DNA from: Pseudomonadota bacterium
Lineage (GTDB): Bacteria > Pseudomonadota > Gammaproteobacteria > Xanthomonadales > Xanthomonadaceae
Length of the DNA stretch: 8,504 nucleotides
Assembly (NCBI GenBank): GCA_023423675.1
Contig: JAFAFD010000293.1
Location: 1-8,504, forward strand
Reading direction: 5' to 3'
Below the pieces are notes generated by a model. That model worked only from the letters and a program-made list of their open reading frames with translations, was not told the origin of the DNA and ran no database searches. This document shows, in pieces, positions 1-5,821 of this stretch; the stretch's first letter is position 1, and each line of letters opens with the position of its first letter. The position numbers and the translations under genes were made by a program.

Positions 1-51
1 GGCTACAAGTCGCCCAACGACTACGCCCGGCAGCTAGAGGCTGCCGCCTGA
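1..51 (+). CDS. IS3-like transposase (OrfB), C-terminal end only
   Basis: Sixteen codons open from the left edge end in TGA and read GYKSPNDYARQLEAAA. The GYKSP-type ending is characteristic of the C-terminus of IS3-family OrfB transposases (DDE integrase core), where a Gly-Tyr-x-Ser-Pro stretch commonly lies just before the stop. The catalytic DDE core would lie to the left, outside the window. The stop codon is followed within 40 bp by a sequence that looks like the element's terminal inverted repeat, which supports the assignment. Whether the transposase is intact cannot be judged from this fragment. Confidence 0.6.
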   Translation, partial: GYKSPNDYARQLEAAA

Positions 52-90
52 ACACAGCTTCATAGCGTCCGTTTTAAGGGGACCAGATCA
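1..90 (+). mobile_element. Right end of an IS3-family insertion sequence, with terminal inverted repeat
   Basis: After the transposase stop codon there is a short spacer and then bases 67-90. Read on the minus strand these begin TGATCTGGTCCCCTTAAAAC. IS3-family elements end in 5'-TG...CA-3', and base 90 closes with CA. The composition and the short distance from the stop to the end also fit. Sequence after base 90 changes to the palindromic intergenic repeats usual for this genome. A target duplication would begin at base 91 (perhaps GTG or GTGA), but the left copy is outside the window. The matching left inverted repeat cannot be seen, so the exact end is inferred. Confidence 0.55.
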
Positions 91-94
91 GTGA

Positions 95-131
95 GCCGCA
101 TGGATGCGGCGACCAAGCCCCCATGGATGGG
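95..131. repeat. Pair of short palindromes in intergenic spacer
   Basis: GCCGCA (95-100) pairs with TGCGGC (105-110), and CCCAT (120-124) pairs with ATGGG (127-131). Both hairpins have GG in their tiny loops. Paired GCATGGATGC and CCCATGGATGGG hairpins are a motif I recognise as recurrent in xanthomonad intergenic DNA, though I cannot check copy number here. No gene is seen between the IS end at 90 and the regulator's stop at 260. Confidence 0.4.
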
Positions 132-198
132 TTCACGGCGTCCCCGCAAACCCACAGTGCCCCGCCATCCCACGGAATGCCGCTCTTGATCTTGAGGT

Positions 199-263
199 TG
201 CCGGCCAGCGGCCGGCACTACCGCAGGTGCAGGGCTGCAAGCCCTGCCGAACAAACCCCCTAC
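199..263 (-). repeat. SMAG/REP-like palindromes downstream of the XRE regulator
   Basis: Read on the minus strand there are two perfect hairpins. The first is GCAGGGCT-TGC-AGCCCTGC (247-229). The second is GTAG followed by TGCCGGCC-GCT-GGCCGGCA (221-199). The second has the GTAG head plus 8-bp stem organisation of Stenotrophomonas SMAG elements. The first is preceded, 12 nt upstream, by another GTAG (263-260) that contains the stop codon of the regulator gene. The stems lack a following T-tract, so they are not classical intrinsic terminators, but they may still act in 3'-end protection of the mRNA. Confidence 0.7.
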
Positions 264-1042
264 TTCCGCGGCAGGTAGGTCACCAGTGATAGGTCGTGCC
301 GGCTCTCCGGCACCAGCGCCACGTACTGCAGGTCCAGCAACCCGCGCGTGGGATGCATCAGCTTCTTCGCCCCCTCGTCGAAACGACGGACGTCATGCTC
401 CGGCCACCACAGGCGGAACTGCTCGCTCTGCGCCGAAATGTCCTCGGCCAGCGCCAGGAACGGCGCCTTGTCCGGCGCCTGCGCCATCGCCGCCCGGAAC
501 CCGGCCAGCAGGCCGCGGCTCATTTCTTCCCAGTTGAGGATGCGTTCGCGGTAAGGCGCGTACAGGAACATCAGCCACAGCGTGTTGCGCTGGTTCGGCG
601 GGAACTGGCTGTAATCCACGAACAGATCGGCGATGGCCGCGTTCCAGGCCAGGATGTCGAAGCGTGTGTTGCGTACGTAGGCCGGGATCGGCTGCATCGC
701 CTCCACCAGCTGGCGCAGGCCGTCAGTCACGCTTTCGTCCGGCGATTCCAGCGGCACGCCGTAACCGGACAGCGCGAAGGCGTACGCGCGCTCGTCACCG
801 CTCAGGCGCAGCACCGTAGCCAGGCGTTCGAGCACTTCGGGCGAGGCACGCACTTCGCGGCCCTGCTCGATCCAGGTGTACCAGCTGACACTGACCCCGA
901 TGGCCAGCGCCACTTCCTCGCGCTTCAGACCCGGGGTGCGCCGACGCCCGGCCGGCAGGCCAAGCGTGGCGGGGTCGACACGGGCGCGGCAGGCTTTCAG
1001 GAAGCCGCCCAGTTCCTTGCGTTCACTCTCGCTGCGCATCAT
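260..1042 (-). CDS. XRE-family helix-turn-helix regulator with MmyB-like ligand-binding domain
   Basis: A 260-residue predicted cytoplasmic DNA-binding regulator. Residues about 10-75 form an XRE/Cro-type helix-turn-helix (GLKREEVALAIGVSVSWYTW, then an IEQGRE segment and SPEVLERLATVL). The rest, about 95-260, matches the MmyB-like domain that follows this HTH in many actinobacterial and proteobacterial regulators; hallmarks are the ILAWNAA segment, a NTLWLMF segment and a final HPTRGLLDLQY with LSLVTYLPRK. These proteins often regulate a neighbouring oxidoreductase or transporter, but no such partner is in the window, so the regulon is unknown. An in-frame ATG at 1087 would give 275 residues, but it lies inside a repeat palindrome. 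The tandem ATGs at 1042 and 1039 are preferred. No strong ribosome binding site is visible. The stop is TAG within GTAG (260-263). Confidence 0.85.
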   Translation of the reverse strand: MMRSESERKELGGFLKACRARVDPATLGLPAGRRRTPGLKREEVALAIGVSVSWYTWIEQGREVRASPEVLERLATVLRLSGDERAYAFALSGYGVPLESPDESVTDGLRQLVEAMQPIPAYVRNTRFDILAWNAAIADLFVDYSQFPPNQRNTLWLMFLYAPYRERILNWEEMSRGLLAGFRAAMAQAPDKAPFLALAEDISAQSEQFRLWWPEHDVRRFDEGAKKLMHPTRGLLDLQYVALVPESRHDLSLVTYLPRK

Positions 1043-1061
1043 CGCTACCGCCGCACTTGTT

Positions 1062-1129
1062 GTAGCGTCGAGCCATGCTCGACGCATCTGCCAGCCTGCG
1101 AAAAGCAGCCAAGCATGGCTTGGCTCTAC
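1062..1129. repeat. REPIN: two inverted SMAG units
   Basis: The left unit is GTAG (1062-1065) followed by CGTCGAGC-CAT-GCTCGACG (1066-1084). The right unit, inverted, is AGCCAAGC-ATG-GCTTGGCT (1107-1125) followed by CTAC (1126-1129). Both stems are perfect 8-bp palindromes with a CAT loop when read from the GTAG side. Two such units facing each other, with GTAG at the outer ends, form a REP doublet (REPIN), mobilised in trans by RAYT transposases. The element sits between prfB and the XRE regulator and covers the upstream alternative start of the latter. Confidence 0.85.
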
Positions 1130-1146
1130 AGAAAGCCGGATCAGCC

Positions 1147-1170
1147 GCCCTCGGCATTGCGCACGAGGGC
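1147..1170 (-). other. Stem-loop downstream of prfB
   Basis: GCCCTCG (1147-1153) and CGAGGGC (1164-1170) form a perfect 7-bp stem with a 10-nt loop, starting 25 bp past the prfB stop codon. It could serve as a 3'-end structure for prfB. There is no T-run after it on the minus strand, so a classical intrinsic terminator is not supported. Confidence 0.35.
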
Positions 1171-1195
1171 GATGATATCCGCGCAGGCGCGTCGA

Positions 1196-2321
1196 TCAGG
1201 CGTCGATGCGCTTGGAACCCACGGCCAGGCCGGCCTTCAGGCTGGCCTCGACGAACTCGTCCAGGTCGCCGTCGAGCACCTTCTGCGTGTCCGAACGCTC
1301 GATGCCGGTGCGCAGGTCCTTGATACGGCTCTGGTCGAGCACGTAGTTGCGGATCTGGCTGCCCCAGCCGATGTCGGACTTGGTGGCTTCCACCGCGTCC
1401 TTCTCGGCGTTGCGCTTCTGGATCTCCAGCTCGTACAGCTTGGCGGCAAGCATCTTCATCGCGTTGTCGCGGTTCTGGTGCTGGCTGCGGCCGGTCTGGC
1501 AGGCCACGACGATGTTGGTCGGGATGTGGGTGATACGCACCGCCGACTCGGTCTTGTTCACGTGCTGGCCACCGGCACCGGACGAGCGGTACACGTCGGT
1601 ACGCAGGTCGGCCGGGTTGATGGTGATATCGATGTTGTCATCGATTTCCGGCGACACGAACACCGAGGTGAAGCTGGTGTGGCGGCGGTTGTCCGAGTCG
1701 AACGGCGACTTGCGCACCAGGCGGTGCACGCCGGTCTCGGTCTTCAGCCAGCCATAGGCGTAATCGCCTTCCACGCGCAGCGTCGCCGACTTGATGCCGG
1801 CCACGTCGCCGCCGGACACTTCCATCAGCTCGGTCTTCCAGCCGCGCGATTCGCACCAGCGCAGGTACATGCGCAGCAGGATTTCCGCCCAGTCCTGGGC
1901 TTCGGTACCACCGGCACCGGCCTGGATGTCGACGAACGCCGCAGCATTGTCCATTTCGCCGGAGAACATGCGCTGGAACTCCAGCTTCTCGACGTGCGCC
2001 TGGTGCTTGTCCAGATCGGCGACCACGGCCAGGGCGGTATCTTCGTCCTGTTCGGATTCGGCCAGTTCCAGCAGCTCGGTCGCGTCGGTCAGGCCGTCCA
2101 GCACCGCGGCGATGCCGCCCACGGTCTTCTCCAGGCTGGAGCGTTCACGGCCCAGGTTCTGCGCGTATTCGGCGTTGTTCCAGACGTCGGGGCTTTCCAG
2201 CTCCCGCGTTACTTCTTCGAGACGCTCTTTCTTGGCGTCGTAGTCAAAGATACCCCCTGAGCGACACCACACGATCGGTCAGATCGGCGATGCGCTGGCG
2301 GACAGGATTCAGTTCGATCAT
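1196..2321 (-). CDS. prfB: Peptide chain release factor 2 (RF2), with programmed +1 frameshift
   Basis: RF2 recognises UGA and UAA stop codons on the ribosome and triggers hydrolysis of the finished peptide. The gene is read as two segments. ATG at 2321 opens 25 codons ([20 protein letters not shown], then LRGYL) ending at an in-frame TGA (2246-2244). After a +1 slip, translation resumes at 2245 with [12 protein letters not shown] and runs to TGA at 1198-1196, giving 374 residues. In the fused numbering the stop-codon-reading tripeptide SPF falls at 205-207 and the catalytic GGQ at 250-252, the same numbers as in E. coli RF2. Reading only the downstream frame would give a false start at 2272. 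No strong Shine-Dalgarno precedes ATG 2321. In E. coli lysS follows prfB; here an XRE regulator does. This is the only chromosomal gene in the window ending in TGA. Confidence 0.97.
2243..2258 (-). promoter_or_regulatory. prfB: prfB programmed +1 frameshift site
   Basis: The minus strand reads AGGGGGTATCTTTGAC. It comprises the internal Shine-Dalgarno-like AGGGGG, a 3-nt spacer, the slippery CTT and the in-frame TGA followed by C. This matches the classical bacterial RF2 autoregulatory site. When RF2 is scarce the ribosome pauses at TGA, the leucyl-tRNA slips from CTT to TTT, and full-length RF2 is made; when RF2 is abundant, translation stops at codon 26. All elements are intact, so autoregulation is expected to work. 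Confidence 0.96.
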
Positions 2322-2399
2322 GTCGGCGGTTATGCACTAAATAGATGACTGCCAATGATACCGCAGGCCGGGGTTCCCGGCATGAGGGGGCGGCGGCGG

Positions 2400-2487
2400 G
2401 TAGAGTCGACTGCCAGTCGACTGCTCTCCGTTCAGGTTGTGGAAAAGCCCGCGCTGCGCGCGATAGTCGACTCACAGTCGACTCTAC
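2400..2487. repeat. REPIN: two inverted SMAG units with identical stems
   Basis: GTAG (2400-2403) is followed by AGTCGACT-GCC-AGTCGACT (2404-2422). The facing unit is AGTCGACT-CAC-AGTCGACT (2465-2483) followed by CTAC (2484-2487). AGTCGACT is itself a perfect palindrome, so the arms can pair within a unit or between units. The element fills most of the 175-bp gap between the prfB start and the LytTR gene's stop codon. A further GTAG, holding that stop codon, lies 9 bp beyond its right end. Confidence 0.9.
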
Positions 2488-2496
2488 CCGTCGATG

Positions 2497-3396
2497 CTAC
2501 CCGCCGGCCCCACTCGCCCCGGCCAGCGCCTGCCGCAGCAGCGGCAACTGCCGCCGGCTGCACGGCACCTTCGCCCCGTCGGCCATGTGCAGCAGGGCCT
2601 CACCGCCGTCCAGCGGCTCGATCGAGCGCAGCTGGCCGCGGTGGATCAGCCAGCTGCGGTGCGGGCGCAGGAACACGGCCGGGTCCAGGCGCTGCTCCAG
2701 CACCGCCATGGTGATGCGCAGCGGGTAGTCATGGCCGCGCACCCGCAGGTTCACGTAGTTGCCGGCGGCCTGGGCGTACTCCACATCGCCGGTGGCGACC
2801 AGGAACTCCTTGCCCAGCTTGCGCACCAGGAAGCGCTGCGGGCGCTCGACCGGTTCGACCGGCGGGCCGTCGTCGGGCGGCGCCAGCAGGTGCGCCTCAC
2901 CCTGCCGCTGGCGACCAAACCAGGCCACCGCATGCACGGCCACCACCAGCAGGCTGTAGGTCTGCACGTCCTTGAAGAACTCGTAGAACCACTGCGCCGG
3001 CCAGTCGCCATAGGTGTAGTGCTGGCCGATCACGGCAAAGGCCAGCTTTCGCAGCAGGACCATGGCACTGACGTGCAGCAGCCACCAGGCAATGCCACCC
3101 AGCACATAGAGGCCGATCCGGCGCCGCCAGGTGTCGGCATGGAGGGGCCAGCGCCGTGCTGCGGCATGCAGCAGGACCAGCAGGCCGAGGCTGACCAACG
3201 CACTGCTGAACTCCTCGATCGAGGTTGCCCCCGCGGGGAAGGCCTCGCCGTCACGCAACGCCCGCATCCACTTCACCAGCACATTGGCGACCGCAGTACC
3301 CAGGAACAGCACCGCCCAGAACACGGCGGTCAGCCCTGGGCGATGCGGACGCTCTGCAGCTGGGACGGACAACGCCGCCGGATCTCCACTTTCCAT
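2497..3396 (-). CDS. Membrane-anchored LytTR-family transcriptional regulator
   Basis: A 299-residue protein with four probable membrane segments (about 21-41, 64-80, 94-117 and 146-160), a Pro-rich linker (about 171-186) and a C-terminal LytTR DNA-binding domain (about 188-285). The latter is marked by DVEYAQAAGNYVNLRVRG, VLEQRLDPAVFLRPHRSWLI and the SRRQLPLLRQAL end. There is no phosphoacceptor receiver domain, so the signal must enter through the membrane part or a partner. LytTR proteins bind pairs of direct repeats about 21 bp apart, and such repeats lie directly upstream. It is divergent from the acyltransferase gene, a likely target. ATG 3414 would add six residues; neither start has a convincing Shine-Dalgarno. 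Its position upstream of prfB recalls RpfD of the Xanthomonas rpf cluster, but identity with RpfD is unproven. The stop is TAG within GTAG (2497-2500). Confidence 0.88.
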   Translation of the reverse strand: MESGDPAALSVPAAERPHRPGLTAVFWAVLFLGTAVANVLVKWMRALRDGEAFPAGATSIEEFSSALVSLGLLVLLHAAARRWPLHADTWRRRIGLYVLGGIAWWLLHVSAMVLLRKLAFAVIGQHYTYGDWPAQWFYEFFKDVQTYSLLVVAVHAVAWFGRQRQGEAHLLAPPDDGPPVEPVERPQRFLVRKLGKEFLVATGDVEYAQAAGNYVNLRVRGHDYPLRITMAVLEQRLDPAVFLRPHRSWLIHRGQLRSIEPLDGGEALLHMADGAKVPCSRRQLPLLRQALAGASGAGG

Positions 3397-3397
3397 G

Positions 3398-3486
3398 CCG
3401 CCATTGTCGCCCATCCGGCCCCGCGCGCATCCGCCATTGGTCCCTGCCACCCCACCATTGGCCCCAGCGCGGCCTCCATTGCGCCC
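3398..3486. promoter_or_regulatory. Phased direct repeats, probable LytTR operator
   Basis: The 14-bp motif CCNCCATTGNNCCC occurs at 3431-3444, 3452-3465 and 3473-3486, with a period of exactly 21 bp. A fourth copy with one mismatch is at 3398-3411, 33 bp from the next. The CCATTG core is invariant in all four. Two-helical-turn spacing of direct repeats is the known layout of LytTR binding sites, and the array lies between a LytTR gene and a divergent gene. The fourth copy sits just before ATG 3396, or inside the gene if ATG 3414 is used. No clear -35/-10 boxes could be picked out in this GC-rich stretch. Confidence 0.6.
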
Positions 3487-3549
3487 CTCCCGCTGGTGGA
3501 GAAGGCCTGGCAGGCGGACGCTGCAGCTTCTTTCCGATGCCCGCCGCCC

Positions 3550-4755
3550 ATGCACCGTCGCCACGATCTGGACACCCTTCGCATCGCCGCCTTTGCGCTG
3601 CTGATCCTCTACCATGCCGCCATGGCCTATGTGGCCGGCTGGGATTTCCACCTCAAGAGCGCTTACACCGCCGAGTGGCTGCAATGGCCGATGATCGCGA
3701 TGAACCGCTGGCGGATGCCGCTGCTGTTCGCCATCAGCGGCATCGCCCTGGGCCTGTCGCTGCCCGAGCACGGGCGATGGGGGCACACCCTGCGCAGGTG
3801 CTGGCGCCTGCTGCTGCCGCTGCTGTTCGGCATCGTCGCGGTGGTGTCCCTGCAGGCCTACTACGAGGCGTTGGACAAGGGTGACGTGGCGCCGGGGCTG
3901 GCCCGGTTCCTGTGGCGCTACTGGCAGTTCCGGCCGTGGCCGGGCGCGCACTTCAGCGGCGCTGCCTACGGCTTCACTTGGAACCACCTCTGGTACCTGG
4001 CCTATCTGCTGCCCTACACCGTGCTCGCGGTGGTGCTGGCCAGCCTGCTGCGTCCGCTGCGCGGTGTGCTGCCGCGCTGGCAGATCGGCGACCGTGCGCT
4101 GGGCGGACTGTTGCTGGTGCTGCCGGTGGCCTGGCTGGCCTGGGCGCTGCTGGTGCTGATGCCGCGCTGGCCACCCACCCATGCACTGCTGGACGACGTC
4201 TACGTGCATGCCGAGTCGCTGCCGCTGTTCCTTGGCGGTTTCATCGCCGCACGCTGGCAGCGGGGCTGGGAGCTGCTGGTGCGCGGGCGCCGGCTGACCC
4301 TGGCGCTGGCCGTGCTGGGGCTGTGCCTGGAACTGGGCATCCGCGCACTGGCCCGGCTGCCGGATGTAGGCGATGTCGACGCCTGGGTACTGGCACTGCC
4401 TTGGGGCCAGACCGAACGCATCGGCCGTGCGCTCTATACCTGGTGCATGCTGCTGGCCCTGTTCGGCTGGGCCCGGGTGCTGCTGTCCCGCCCATGGCCG
4501 GGCCTGGGCTATTGCCGGGAAGCGGTGTTCAGCTGGTACATCCTGCACCAGACCGTGCTGATCGCGCTGCTGTATGCACTGCGCCCGCTGCAGCTTGGCC
4601 CATGGCTGGAACCCGCCCTGCTGGTGGCCGGCACCATCGGCGGCTGCCTGCTGATCCACGAACTGCTGGTCCGTCGCGTGCGCTGGCTGCGCCCGCTGTT
4701 CGGCCTGCGCAACGACGCCTCATCGCTGCCCGTGGCACGTGTTGCAGCGGTGTAG
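3550..4755 (+). CDS. Acyltransferase family 3 (OpgC/OafA-like) integral membrane protein
   Basis: A 401-residue inner-membrane protein of the acyltransferase-3 family, whose members transfer acetyl or other acyl groups to sugars or glycans of the envelope. The N-terminus HRRHDLDTLRIAAFALLILY continues into H22, so R11 and H22 form the family's R-x10-H signature in the first membrane helix. Further landmarks are FAISGIALGL (about 60-69), a basic RRCWRLLLPLLFG loop and helix (about 82-94) and the WYILHQTVL motif near the C-terminus. About ten hydrophobic segments are seen. The substrate is unknown. ATG 3550 is chosen because it directly precedes the family's usual RHDLD start; an in-frame GTG at 3496 is possible, and no clear Shine-Dalgarno is present at either. 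It is probably controlled by the divergent LytTR protein. The stop TAG (4753-4755) is part of the GTAG head of the next repeat. Confidence 0.9.
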   Translation: MHRRHDLDTLRIAAFALLILYHAAMAYVAGWDFHLKSAYTAEWLQWPMIAMNRWRMPLLFAISGIALGLSLPEHGRWGHTLRRCWRLLLPLLFGIVAVVSLQAYYEALDKGDVAPGLARFLWRYWQFRPWPGAHFSGAAYGFTWNHLWYLAYLLPYTVLAVVLASLLRPLRGVLPRWQIGDRALGGLLLVLPVAWLAWALLVLMPRWPPTHALLDDVYVHAESLPLFLGGFIAARWQRGWELLVRGRRLTLALAVLGLCLELGIRALARLPDVGDVDAWVLALPWGQTERIGRALYTWCMLLALFGWARVLLSRPWPGLGYCREAVFSWYILHQTVLIALLYALRPLQLGPWLEPALLVAGTIGGCLLIHELLVRRVRWLRPLFGLRNDASSLPVARVAAV

Positions 4756-4811
4756 AGTCGGGTCCACACTCGGCTGCTTCGGTCATAAGCCGAGCATCGG
4801 CTCGGCTCTAC
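4752..4811. repeat. REPIN: two inverted SMAG units; supplies the acyltransferase stop codon
   Basis: GTAG (4752-4755) is followed by AGTCGGG (4756-4762) pairing with CTCGGCT (4769-4775) through five Watson-Crick and two G-T pairs. The facing unit is AGCCGAG (4788-4794) pairing with CTCGGCT (4801-4807), followed by CTAC (4808-4811). TAG at 4753-4755 is the stop codon of the acyltransferase gene. The REPIN ends 35 bp before the PAP2 start codon, so it lies between two genes that could be cotranscribed. Confidence 0.85.
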
Positions 4812-4846
4812 CTGGCCGGATTACCAACGGATGATGAGGACAACGG

Positions 4847-5821
4847 ATGTTCCAGACGCAGTGGCACCTGTGGTTGCAGCACACCTTCGACGCCGACTGG
4901 TTCCTGTCGGTGATGCAGTTCATCAGCATGCTCGGCTATGAAATGGCCTACACCGCGCTGATCCTGGTGTGTGCGTTCGGTGCACGCCTGCGCGCCGGCC
5001 TCTGTGTGATGCTGGCGGTGCTGCTGATGGCCTGCACCACGCATGCGATCAAGCAGAGCGCCGCCCTGCCCCGCCCCTCCGACGTGGATGCGGCGGTGCT
5101 GGACAAAGGCGAGCCTTCGCACCCGTTCGTGGTGGATGGCGGCGGCCATACCTTCTGGGCACTGCCCGATGCGCAGGCCACCGCGATGCTGCGGGCGCAG
5201 CCGCACGCCGACTATGGCTTCAACAGTGGCCACGTGGGCATCACCACGGCGGCGGGCGTTGCCCTGCTGCTGGCGTTCGGCATCCGCCGCCGCTGGCTGC
5301 GCTGGACACTGGTGCTGGGCTGGCCCCTGCTGATGGCGATCTCGCGCATGTATCTGGGCCGGCACTTCCTGGCCGATGTGCTGGCCGGTTGGTTGATAGG
5401 TGTCGGCGTCGCCCTGCTGGCGTGGCAGTTGATGCCTGGGCTGCGTGGAGAACGACGCTGGCAGCTGCCGGTGCTGCTGGGCCTGGGCGTGGCGTTGTCG
5501 TGGGCCTCGTTGTGGACGCCCCTGGTACCGCTGGGTGAAGCCTCGCGCCTGCTCGCACTCGCCCTGCTGGTGGCGTGGCTGCAGTGGCGCGGCTGGCCGG
5601 CGGACCCGCAGGGCGTCGTGCAGCGGGTCCTCCGCGTGTTGGCCGTGGTGGTGGTCTACCTGCTGGCGCGGCCGGCCATCGAATGGCTGGCCTACAGAAT
5701 TCCGCTGCCGGATGCGCCGATCACCGAGCTGTTGTGGCACATCGTAGGCACGCTGCTCATCCTCGGTGGCGGCATTGCGCTGGCACGGTGGATTCCGCGC
5801 CCGCGCCGCACTCCGCAGTAG
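4847..5821 (+). CDS. PAP2-family membrane phosphatase
   Basis: A 324-residue integral membrane protein with the three-part signature of PAP2 (type 2 phosphatidic acid phosphatase) enzymes. K69-x6-R76-P77 is motif 1. FNSGH has S127-G128-H129 as motif 2, with Asn instead of the usual Pro. S166-R167-x5-H173-x3-D177 is motif 3. H129 and H173 would be the catalytic pair, acting on a lipid phosphate or diphosphate at the periplasmic face. The exact substrate (undecaprenyl diphosphate, phosphatidic acid, lipid A and others) cannot be told. About 130 residues after motif 3 add several more hydrophobic segments, making the protein longer than minimal PAP2 enzymes. GAGGA at 4836-4840, six bases before ATG 4847, fixes the start. 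It follows the acyltransferase on the same strand after 91 bp holding a REPIN. Its TAG stop lies in the GTAG at 5818-5821. Confidence 0.92.
   Translation: MFQTQWHLWLQHTFDADWFLSVMQFISMLGYEMAYTALILVCAFGARLRAGLCVMLAVLLMACTTHAIKQSAALPRPSDVDAAVLDKGEPSHPFVVDGGGHTFWALPDAQATAMLRAQPHADYGFNSGHVGITTAAGVALLLAFGIRRRWLRWTLVLGWPLLMAISRMYLGRHFLADVLAGWLIGVGVALLAWQLMPGLRGERRWQLPVLLGLGVALSWASLWTPLVPLGEASRLLALALLVAWLQWRGWPADPQGVVQRVLRVLAVVVVYLLARPAIEWLAYRIPLPDAPITELLWHIVGTLLILGGGIALARWIPRPRRTPQ

Noticed and set aside
1040..1087. Upstream ATG at 1087 as the start of the XRE regulator
   Set aside because: The added 15 residues are encoded partly by a SMAG palindrome and do not resemble the family N-terminus; the tandem ATGs at 1042 and 1039 fit better.
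296..2260. 654-codon plus-strand open frame across the XRE regulator and prfB
   Set aside because: It is an antisense shadow typical of high-GC DNA. The opposite strand encodes the clearly recognisable RF2 and XRE proteins, and the plus-strand translation has no recognisable domain.
2322..2399. Sigma70 promoter for prfB
   Set aside because: TTGGCA, TATCAT and TATTTA stretches occur upstream of ATG 2321 on the minus strand, but no -35/-10 pair with a normal spacer is convincing.
2400..2487. CRISPR array, operator or intrinsic terminator from the AGTCGACT repeats
   Set aside because: The repeats are arranged as two inverted hairpins with outer GTAG/CTAC, as in other REPINs in the window. There are no regular spacers and no T-tract.
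3420..3490. The CCATTG repeats as protein-coding repeats (21 bp equals seven codons)
   Set aside because: Neither flanking protein's recognisable domain extends into this region, no start with a ribosome binding site covers it, and the invariance includes all bases of the CCATTG core, so a DNA-level site is more likely. A coding origin is not fully excluded.
3415..4659. Minus-strand open frame extending upstream of the LytTR gene across the acyltransferase
   Set aside because: The translation is Gln/Ala/Pro-rich without domains and antisense to a well-matched acyltransferase. Only the part from 3414 or 3396 downward has LytTR family sequence.
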